Shown here piece by piece: positions 44,535 to 50,270 of a DNA stretch of 50,270 nt (positions are counted from its first letter, which is position 1; every line of letters starts with the position of its first letter). The stretch lies in NCBI RefSeq assembly GCF_001954135.1, contig NZ_MBEQ01000020.1, forward strand, positions 1-50,270. Direction: 5' to 3'. Origin of the DNA: Mycobacterium sp. GA-1841 (GTDB taxonomy: Bacteria > Actinomycetota > Actinomycetes > Mycobacteriales > Mycobacteriaceae). The notes beneath the pieces are model-generated. The model was not told the origin of the DNA and made no database searches. It saw nothing but the letters and a program-made list of their open reading frames with translations. A program made the position numbers and the translations under genes.

Positions 44535-46393
44535 TTGACCTGCACTCGCGGGCCCGCTTCGGGATGATCCGTCACCCGCGGATTATCCCACGGATGCTGG
44601 CGTCTTTCGTACGATCCGTCGTCATCCCAGGGCAGGTCGGGAATTTTGGGTGCGGCGCCGGCCCGGGCCTGGTCACTGGCTTCGGCCTGGAAGTTGCCGT
44701 CGTCCCCCACGTCGATGTCGACGTAGTTGGTCTCGATGCCGCGCTCCACGTAACCGGTGGCCTCACCGCCGCTGATGACCGCGACCATGTTCTGGAATGC
44801 ATCGGATTCGTAATCGTCCCAGTACTTTCCGTGCGCATCGGTACCCACGATCACCTCGCCGGGGTGGGCCCCGTCTCTCCCGTAGTACCCGGTGTCCAGG
44901 CGAGTGACGCCGGGAATCTCGTCGGGATCCGTGGCCGAGGGCAGACCACCCAGCGGATTGCCGATCTGCCCGTCGACGGTGTGCGGAATGAACGGTATCC
45001 CGTCCGGTATCGCGACATCGCGCGACAGGGACTGGACCAAGGAGATCGGGTCACCCGGCGCGGTCATCGAATAGCGCTGCACGTTCGGGTTCGGATTGGT
45101 GTACTCCCCGGAGAGGATTCCGGTGCCCGCCGACGAGGCATGCAGGACCCGGTCGGCGCGCAGCCCCATCTGTTCGGCGGTTCCCACGATGGCGCCGCCG
45201 TAGGAATGTCCGATGTAGGTCACCGGCGTACCGGGGGCGCCCTGCCCCACCGCACGGTCGATCTCGTGCCCGAAGGACACCAGCTTGGGCGCCATCGACG
45301 CGGCGTACGACGGATCCGCCGCCTTGTCCAACCCCTGCGGGAAGTCGTCACCCATGTACAGGAAGACCGGCGATCCGCTCTGTTCGGCCAACTTCACGGC
45401 CGAAGCGTGGTTCGAACTGCTGCCGTTCAGATTGGTGTTGGTGCCCGGCACCACCACGCCGACACCCTTGATGCCGGGCTTGATGTCGCCGATCATCTCG
45501 ATCATCCGCCCGTTGCCCTCGGTGGAGAACCCGACGAACTTGCGTGGCACGAAATGTCCACTGCCGTCGGGGAATTCGATGGGGGTGAGCATGGACTGCA
45601 ACTGCTTGACCCGCGCCTCATCAGGTGGTTGCCTGCTCAACTCCGCCTGTAATGCGTTGCGAATGTTGATGTCGTTGGCCTCGATCCTGGTGTCGAACGG
45701 CACACCGTCGGTATTTCCCATCGTCTGCGGATCGGCCAGCACCATCTCGTGCAGGGTTTCCGGGCTCAGCCCGGCCAGGAACGCGGCCCGCTCGTCGGGG
45801 GTCATCCCGGCCAACCGGTCCACCAATGCCTTGGGGCTGTTCGGATCGGGAGCCTGCTTGGAATCCGGCGTGCCGAGCGACGCCACGGCGTCGCGAACTT
45901 GTTGACCGACTTTGTCGTCGGTGACCTCGAACTGCGCCAACATCGATTTGAGTCGTGCCGACGCCCTCGCCGCCTTCGCCTTCAACAACATCCAGTTCAC
46001 CGGACTCAACCGGGAGTAGAAGTCGAGTGCGCTGCCGGGACGGATCGACACCGTCCCGTCATCGGCGACCTGCCAGCCCTGCCCTCGGAGCTGTTCGACA
46101 TTGCTGAGAATGGCGTTGCGTTGCTGCACCAACTCGGCGCCACCGGTCTGCAGGGCGGTCTGCAACGCGGTCAGGCTGTCATGGAGGCGTTGCATGCGTT
46201 CCAACGTCGCGGTCGCGCTGGCGATGGCGGCGTCCGCCGAGGTGCCCGTCCAGGCCGACCGCATGTTGTCGATCGCCGCTCGCTGCTGATCCATCTGGGC
46301 AGCCAGCACCGAGGCACGGTTGCCGATGTCGGCCCCGCTCTGCGCGAGCGCCTCAGGGTTGGACGCCTGTACCTGCGAGATGGAGACCGACAT
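44531..46393 (-). CDS. WXG-domain alpha/beta hydrolase (DUF1023)
   Basis: A 620-residue protein. The first 110 residues form a WXG100-like helical hairpin with WTG at 48-50. The rest is an alpha/beta hydrolase of the DUF1023 type with the nucleophile elbow GHSYG at 395-399 (Ser397). Esterase or lipase activity is expected; the substrate is unknown. The C-terminal tail is acidic, then basic. It starts one base after the EspC-like gene stop and is coupled to the lipoprotein gene. WXG and EspC-like partners are typical substrates of ESX (type VII) secretion, so it is probably exported as an effector-type enzyme. Confidence 0.85.
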   Translation of the reverse strand: MSVSISQVQASNPEALAQSGADIGNRASVLAAQMDQQRAAIDNMRSAWTGTSADAAIASATATLERMQRLHDSLTALQTALQTGGAELVQQRNAILSNVEQLRGQGWQVADDGTVSIRPGSALDFYSRLSPVNWMLLKAKAARASARLKSMLAQFEVTDDKVGQQVRDAVASLGTPDSKQAPDPNSPKALVDRLAGMTPDERAAFLAGLSPETLHEMVLADPQTMGNTDGVPFDTRIEANDINIRNALQAELSRQPPDEARVKQLQSMLTPIEFPDGSGHFVPRKFVGFSTEGNGRMIEMIGDIKPGIKGVGVVVPGTNTNLNGSSSNHASAVKLAEQSGSPVFLYMGDDFPQGLDKAADPSYAASMAPKLVSFGHEIDRAVGQGAPGTPVTYIGHSYGGAIVGTAEQMGLRADRVLHASSAGTGILSGEYTNPNPNVQRYSMTAPGDPISLVQSLSRDVAIPDGIPFIPHTVDGQIGNPLGGLPSATDPDEIPGVTRLDTGYYGRDGAHPGEVIVGTDAHGKYWDDYESDAFQNMVAVISGGEATGYVERGIETNYVDIDVGDDGNFQAEASDQARAGAAPKIPDLPWDDDGSYERRQHPWDNPRVTDHPEAGPRVQVK

Positions 46394-46394
46394 G

Positions 46395-46700
46395 TCAGCC
46401 GGTCGGTTTGATCGAGTTCAGCCGACGCGCGGACTCGTCGTCGGTGCGTTCGTAGGAGTCGGCGGCGAAGGCCAGCTTGTTGGCGTGCGCGCTGACCTCA
46501 CTGCCAACCGTCCGAGCCGCACTGTCGACGACGGAGGCGGCGTCACCGCAGGCGGCGCCACTCTGCAGGTCCGGCATCGCCGCAGCGGCTGTGGTCAGCG
46601 TCCGGCCGACGTCCAAGCCGGAGACCGCCGCGCCCACGGCGGTCTCGGTGCCGGCAGCGGCCCGCAGCTGTCCGGGAACAACCTTGAGCTCAGAACCCAT
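46395..46700 (-). CDS. EspC-like type VII secretion protein
   Basis: A 101-residue helical protein of the EspC/DUF2580-like group: hydrophobic Ala/Val-rich helices, then SYERTDDESARR near the end. YERTD at residues 83-87 matches the YxxxD/E general secretion signal of ESX substrates. Such proteins usually form helical pairs with a larger partner; here the partner would be the WXG domain of the next gene. The ATG at 46700 gives the usual length. It is the first gene of the three-gene operon. Confidence 0.78.
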   Translation of the reverse strand: MGSELKVVPGQLRAAAGTETAVGAAVSGLDVGRTLTTAAAAMPDLQSGAACGDAASVVDSAARTVGSEVSAHANKLAFAADSYERTDDESARRLNSIKPTG

Positions 46701-46772
46701 GCGTCAAGCGTATTGCCCACAGAAGGGCCATCCTGACAGCAATTTTCGTCGGGACTGTCCCGGGTGCAGAGC

Positions 46773-47396
46773 TCAGCCGGCCGTCACCGACTGCGTGCCC
46801 GCGTCCGAGGGCGTTCCTTTCAGACCACGCCAGAACAGGTTGATCATCAACTCGGCGGCCTCGTTGACGTCGGCATCCCCGGTGCTCACCCGGCTGGCGA
46901 TCGCCTCACCGGCGCCCACCAGCGCCACGGCCATCATCTCGAAATCACTGTCGGGCTGAGGGTTGCGCGTTCCGGTGCTCAACAGCCGGGCGACCAGGTC
47001 GATGATCCGCTCGCGGCCTTCCCGGACCGTGTGCGCGAACGCCTGCGAACTGGTGGCCTGGGTGTAGAGCACCATCCAGGAGGCCCGGTTCGTGTCGATG
47101 TAGGTGAGGAACGCCAGCACCGCCGTCCGAAGCAGATCTTTCGGACTCTGACTGAAGTCGATCTGGCCGCGCACGGTGTCCACGAACCGGGCCAGCTCAC
47201 GGTTCAGGCAGGCACCGAACAGTTCTTCTTTGGAGCCGTAGTAGAGGTACAGCATCGGCTTGGAGATCTCGGCCTCGGCCGCGATCGCGTCCATCGAGGT
47301 CTCGTGGTAGCCGTTCACCGAGAAAATCTGTACCGCCGCGTCGAGCATCTGCTGTTCGCGTACGGCTCGCGGCAGCCGCTTCGTTCCACCTGCCAT
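46773..47396 (-). CDS. TetR-family regulator (Rv0238-like position)
   Basis: A 207-residue TetR regulator with the helix-turn-helix in TSMDAIAAEAEISKPMLYLYYGSKEELF. It sits 42 nt after lpqI on the same strand, matching the order LpqI-TetR (Rv0237-Rv0238) of M. tuberculosis as I recall it. Targets are not evident from the flanking sequence; no palindrome stands out upstream. The ATG at 47396 is preceded by other candidate starts but gives normal length. Confidence 0.85.
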   Translation of the reverse strand: MAGGTKRLPRAVREQQMLDAAVQIFSVNGYHETSMDAIAAEAEISKPMLYLYYGSKEELFGACLNRELARFVDTVRGQIDFSQSPKDLLRTAVLAFLTYIDTNRASWMVLYTQATSSQAFAHTVREGRERIIDLVARLLSTGTRNPQPDSDFEMMAVALVGAGEAIASRVSTGDADVNEAAELMINLFWRGLKGTPSDAGTQSVTAG

Positions 47397-47438
47397 CCGA
47401 ACAGGATAAGCGTCTGGGCGAGATCGTCAGGGACGGCC

Positions 47439-48578
47439 TCAGCCGCAGTGCACGCCGCCCTTGGCGTCGACATTGCGCTGCAACGCACCGTCCACGGTGG
47501 CCTGGGTCAGTTGACCGTCGGCCAGTGCTTTCTCCAGGCCGTCCAGCACCGCGGGCACCTCGTCGGTGGTGATCCAGAGTGCGTTGTCCGCGCCGGCCTG
47601 CAGGCCCCGCAGCACCGCGTCGGCCACGCCGTAACGCTGGTTGATCGCGGCCATGCTCGACAGGTCGTCGGTGTAGACCAGGCCGTTGAAGCCCGGACCG
47701 CCGTAACCACCCGAGCGCAGCAGCTGATAGGCGGCGGGGCTGAGGCTGGCCGGGTCGGAGCCGGTCAGACCAGGCACCTCCAGGTGGCCGAGCATCACCG
47801 CGACCGGCGCCTCGGTGGTCAGCGTCCGGTACGGCACCAGATCGTTGTTCTTCAGCTCCTCCAACGGCGGGGTGGTGACCGAGCCGGTGTGGGAATCACC
47901 CGAGCCGTGGCCGTGACCGGGGAAGTGCTTGAGCACCGGCAGCACGCCGGCGTCGCGCAGACCGCGGGCGTAGGCACCGGCATATTCGGTGACCTTCGCC
48001 GGGTCATTGCTGAAGGAGCGGTCGCCGATGACGGTGTCATCCGGGGCGTCGGAGACGTCGACGACGGGGGCGAAGTCGACCGTGATGCCCATGCCGCGCA
48101 TCTTCTTGCCGCGTTCCAGCGCGATGCCGTACACCTTGTCGGCAGTGTGGGTCTGAGCCAGCACCCGCGCGGACGGCTGCTCACCGATCAACGAGGACAG
48201 CCGCGACACCCGGCCGCCCTCCTCGTCCACGCTGACCGCGAGCGGCAGCGGACCGGCCCCGACGATGTCGGGCAGCGTGCCGTCGGACAGCATCGACAGG
48301 TCGGTCCAACTGCCGATCATGATGCCGCCGACGTGCTGATCGGTGACCACCGCGCGGGCGTCGGCCGCGTCCTTGACCCCGACGGTCAGCAGTTGGGCGA
48401 GCTTGTCGCGGGGCGAAAGGTCCGCGAGATCACAGACCGGGGCCGCCGGCAGCGGCGCGTTGGTGGACATCGGCTTGTGCTCGTTGGAGGACGGTGCCGA
48501 CGACGGAGTGCTCGGCGAGCAGGCCAGCAGCAGTCCGGACAACGCGACGAGGGTTGCGGCGAGACGCGGTGAAGCCAT
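47439..48578 (-). CDS. lpqI: Lipoprotein beta-N-acetylglucosaminidase LpqI (GH3/NagZ)
   Basis: A 379-residue glycoside hydrolase family 3 protein. The signal sequence ends in LLAC (lipobox, Cys20), followed by a Ser/Pro linker. KHFPGHGHGSGDSH is the NagZ motif with the catalytic His, and YTDDLSSM contains the nucleophile Asp. LpqI removes N-acetylglucosamine from cell-wall muropeptides and takes part in recycling. The ATG at 48578 starts a good signal peptide. It is divergent from the DUF2613/aftD pair and upstream of a TetR gene. Confidence 0.92.
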   Translation of the reverse strand: MASPRLAATLVALSGLLLACSPSTPSSAPSSNEHKPMSTNAPLPAAPVCDLADLSPRDKLAQLLTVGVKDAADARAVVTDQHVGGIMIGSWTDLSMLSDGTLPDIVGAGPLPLAVSVDEEGGRVSRLSSLIGEQPSARVLAQTHTADKVYGIALERGKKMRGMGITVDFAPVVDVSDAPDDTVIGDRSFSNDPAKVTEYAGAYARGLRDAGVLPVLKHFPGHGHGSGDSHTGSVTTPPLEELKNNDLVPYRTLTTEAPVAVMLGHLEVPGLTGSDPASLSPAAYQLLRSGGYGGPGFNGLVYTDDLSSMAAINQRYGVADAVLRGLQAGADNALWITTDEVPAVLDGLEKALADGQLTQATVDGALQRNVDAKGGVHCG

Positions 48579-48669
48579 GGGCCCCGACCTTAGCCGGTGA
48601 ACAAGTCGTTATCGATTCTCCGCGTGTCGGTGCCGCTGTTCCTCACCCGAAACCACGGCGTCGTCGTGC

Positions 48670-48681
48670 TAGGTTGGCCGG
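48670..48681 (+). promoter_or_regulatory. -10 box for a predicted leaderless DUF2613 transcript
   Basis: TAGGTT at 48670-48675 fits the TANNNT -10 pattern, and +1 counted from it falls on G48682, the first base of the GTG start. There is no Shine-Dalgarno sequence before the GTG, so leaderless translation is likely. Confidence 0.5.
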
Positions 48682-48855
48682 GTGAATCGGTTCGTCGTAC
48701 CCTCCGCGGCCAGCATTGTCGTCGGCCTGCTGTTGGGAGCGGCCGCCGTTTTCGGTGTGACGTTGATGGTGCAGCAGGATACGAAGCCTCCGCTGCAAGC
48801 GGGCGACCCGGCGTCATCGGTGCTCAACCGGGTCGAGTACGGCGACCGGTCTTAG
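48682..48855 (+). CDS. DUF2613 small membrane/secreted protein (Rv0236A-like)
   Basis: A 57-residue protein beginning NRFVVPSAASIVVGLLLGA, with one hydrophobic segment (about residues 7-30) and a short hydrophilic tail ending VEYGDRS. It matches the small DUF2613 protein that precedes aftD (Rv0236A in M. tuberculosis, by position and look). Function unknown. The GTG start is supported by a -10 box exactly placed for leaderless initiation. aftD follows within about 10 nt in the same direction. Confidence 0.78.
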   Translation: MNRFVVPSAASIVVGLLLGAAAVFGVTLMVQQDTKPPLQAGDPASSVLNRVEYGDRS

Positions 48856-48862
48856 CTTGGAT

Positions 48863-50270
48863 GTGCCGCTGACGCGGCGGGGCTCGGATGCGCCCCTGAC
48901 GCGGCCGGCAGTTGACCCGCCGCTGTCGCGGCGCTGGTTATGGGTGGTCGCCACTGCGACACTGCTCCTGACTTTCGCCCAGTCGCCCGGAGAGATCTCA
49001 CCCGATACGAAGCTCGACCTCACCGCGAATCCGCTGCGGTTCCTGGCTCGGGCTTTCAACCTGTGGAACAGCGATCTGCCGTTCGGGCAGGCGCAGAACC
49101 AGGCCTACGGCTACCTCTTCCCGCACGGCGCCTTCTTCCTCGCCGGTGATCTGCTCGGCATTCCCGGTTGGGTGACCCAGCGGTTGTGGTGGGCGCTGCT
49201 GCTCACGGTCGGCTTCTGGGGCGTCATCCGGGTTGCCGAAGTGCTGGGCATCGGCAGTAGGAGTTCGCGTGTCCTCGGCGCGCTGGCCTTCACGCTGTCA
49301 CCGCGGGTGCTGACCACCCTGGGCGCGATCTCCTCGGAAACGCTGCCGATGATGTTGGCGCCGTGGGTGCTGTTGCCGGTCATCCTGGCGTTGCGGGGGG
49401 ATAGGAACCTGCGGCTGCTGGCCGCAAGGTCCGCGGGCGCGGTGGCGCTGATGGGTGCGGTCAACGCCGTGGCCACCTTGACGGGATGCCTGGCCGCGAT
49501 CATCTGGTGGGCCTGTCACCGGCCGAACCGGTTGTGGTGGCGGTTCACCGCGTGGTGGGCGTTGTGCGGGGCGCTGGCCGTCGCCTGGTGGGTGGTGGCC
49601 CTGGTGCTGTTGGGCCGGATCAGCCCACCATTTCTGGACTTCATCGAATCCTCGGGCGTCACCACCCAGTGGATGTCGCTGACCGAGATGCTGCGCGGCA
49701 CCCACAGTTGGACCCCGTTCGTGGCACCCACCGCCACCGCCGCCGCATCGTTGGTGACGAGCACCGTCGCCGTGCTGGCCACCACCCTGGTGGCCGCGGC
49801 GGGTCTGGCCGGGCTCGCGATGCGCTCGATGCCCGCCCGCGGTCGGCTGATCACCATGCTGCTCACCGGGGTGGTGCTGCTGGCCCTCGGCTATTCCGGT
49901 GGCCTCGGCTCGCCGGTGGCGACCGCGGTCCAGGATTTCCTGGACGGAACCGGGACGCCACTGCGCAATCTGGCCAAGCTCGACCCGGTGTTACGGCTGC
50001 CGTTGGCACTGGGTATCGCGCATCTGCTGGGCCGGATTCCGTTGCCCGGCAGCGCGCCCCGTCTGGTGTGGCTCAGAGCGTTCTCCCGGCCCGAGCGTGA
50101 CAAGCGGATCGCGGTGAAGGTTCCGGCCGGCGCGATCCGGCCGGTCCAGGCGATCGAGGTGCCCGCGGCAAGCGCTGACAGCACCACGATGGCCACCGCG
50201 ATCCGCTTGTCACGCTCGGGCCGGGAGAACGCTCTGAGCCACACCAGACGGGGCGCGCTGCCGGGCAACG
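48863..50270 (+). CDS. aftD: Arabinofuranosyltransferase AftD, N-terminal part (3' partial)
   Basis: A polytopic GT-C glycosyltransferase start: TKLDLTANPLRFLARAFNLW and GQAQNQAYGYLFPHGAFFLAGDLL form the first outside loop, followed by repeated membrane helices. AftD adds alpha-1,3-arabinofuranose branches during arabinan synthesis for the cell wall. The start is taken as GTG 48863; TTG 48857 is possible. The sequence is trustworthy up to about 50116 (RIAV). After that a foldback begins: the true continuation (AIVVLSALAAGTS...) is readable on the opposite strand, and the remaining plus-strand codons stay open only by chance. The family is over 1000 residues long, so most of the gene is missing. 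Confidence 0.85.
   Translation, partial: MPLTRRGSDAPLTRPAVDPPLSRRWLWVVATATLLLTFAQSPGEISPDTKLDLTANPLRFLARAFNLWNSDLPFGQAQNQAYGYLFPHGAFFLAGDLLGIPGWVTQRLWWALLLTVGFWGVIRVAEVLGIGSRSSRVLGALAFTLSPRVLTTLGAISSETLPMMLAPWVLLPVILALRGDRNLRLLAARSAGAVALMGAVNAVATLTGCLAAIIWWACHRPNRLWWRFTAWWALCGALAVAWWVVALVLLGRISPPFLDFIESSGVTTQWMSLTEMLRGTHSWTPFVAPTATAAASLVTSTVAVLATTLVAAAGLAGLAMRSMPARGRLITMLLTGVVLLALGYSGGLGSPVATAVQDFLDGTGTPLRNLAKLDPVLRLPLALGIAHLLGRIPLPGSAPRLVWLRAFSRPERDKRIAVKVPAGAIRPVQAIEVPAASADSTTMATAIRLSRSGRENALSHTRRGALPGN
50040..50270. repeat. Perfect foldback inverted repeat at window end
   Basis: 50040-50116 and 50194-50270 are exact reverse complements over 77 nt, running to the last base. The 77-nt interior, read on the minus strand, continues the aftD frame. 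At the turn, GATCGCGGTG (50107-50116) matches the reverse of CACCGCGATC further along the real gene, a short inverted repeat at which a copy could switch strand. This looks like a chimeric or contig-end artefact. Confidence 0.9.

Overview
The window is high-GC actinobacterial DNA and belongs to a mycobacterium, most likely a non-tuberculous, rapidly-growing-type species. The evidence is the combination of MmpL/MmpS transporters, a PapA acyltransferase, a FAAL-type FadD, a Sap/GAP-like membrane protein, FadE5, FadA2-FabG4-HtdX, LpqI and AftD, with gene order partly shared with the M. tuberculosis Rv0236c-Rv0244c region and the M. smegmatis MSMEG_04xx region. These names come from recognising the translated sequences; no database search was run. 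No tRNA, rRNA, CRISPR array or insertion sequence was seen.

Layout. 1-2.6 kb: a partial Pro/Ala-rich ORF overlapping a membrane-anchored protein, a 53-aa protein, a flavin reductase and a Sap-like protein. 2.6-21.3 kb: a complete trehalose polyphleate (TPP)-type cluster. On the minus strand it reads papA3, mmpL10, a PE-PPE-domain acyltransferase and fadD23; on the plus strand it has a 3664-aa bimodular polyketide synthase. FadD23 would activate a fatty acid, Pks would build the long acyl chain, PapA3 would acylate trehalose, MmpL10 would export the intermediate, and the PE-PPE enzyme would finish acylation outside. 21.4-24.5 kb: an NAD(P)-dependent oxidoreductase and fadE5. 24.6-28.1 kb: DUF1361, GGDEF, hypothetical, DUF4235, holin-like and DUF3618 genes. 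28.1-32.2 kb: TetR regulator with a divergent mmpS-mmpL operon. 32.2-37.1 kb: an LLM oxidoreductase, a structured non-coding gap, then fadA2 divergent from fabG4-htdX. 37.2-42.8 kb: a jetABC (eptABC/MksFEB) SMC operon without a visible jetD nuclease. 42.9-46.7 kb: an O-methyltransferase and a type VII secretion-like trio (EspC-like protein, WXG-DUF1023 hydrolase, lipoprotein). 46.8-50.3 kb: TetR, lpqI, a DUF2613 protein and the 5' part of aftD.

Main observations: (a) the PKS has a KR-only first module with an A-type KR and a fully reducing second module with malonyl-type ATs, which suggests how alternating unsaturation could arise; (b) three long hairpins with the same outer arms sit at three convergent gene junctions; (c) a 14-bp palindrome is shared by the fadE5 and fadA2/fabG4 promoters; (d) a multi-helix RNA-like element lies downstream of fadA2, where M. 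tuberculosis carries sRNA F6; (e) a Wadjet-like operon lacks its nuclease; (f) the last 231 bases are a perfect foldback that makes the end of aftD unreliable and suggests a contig end or chimeric join.
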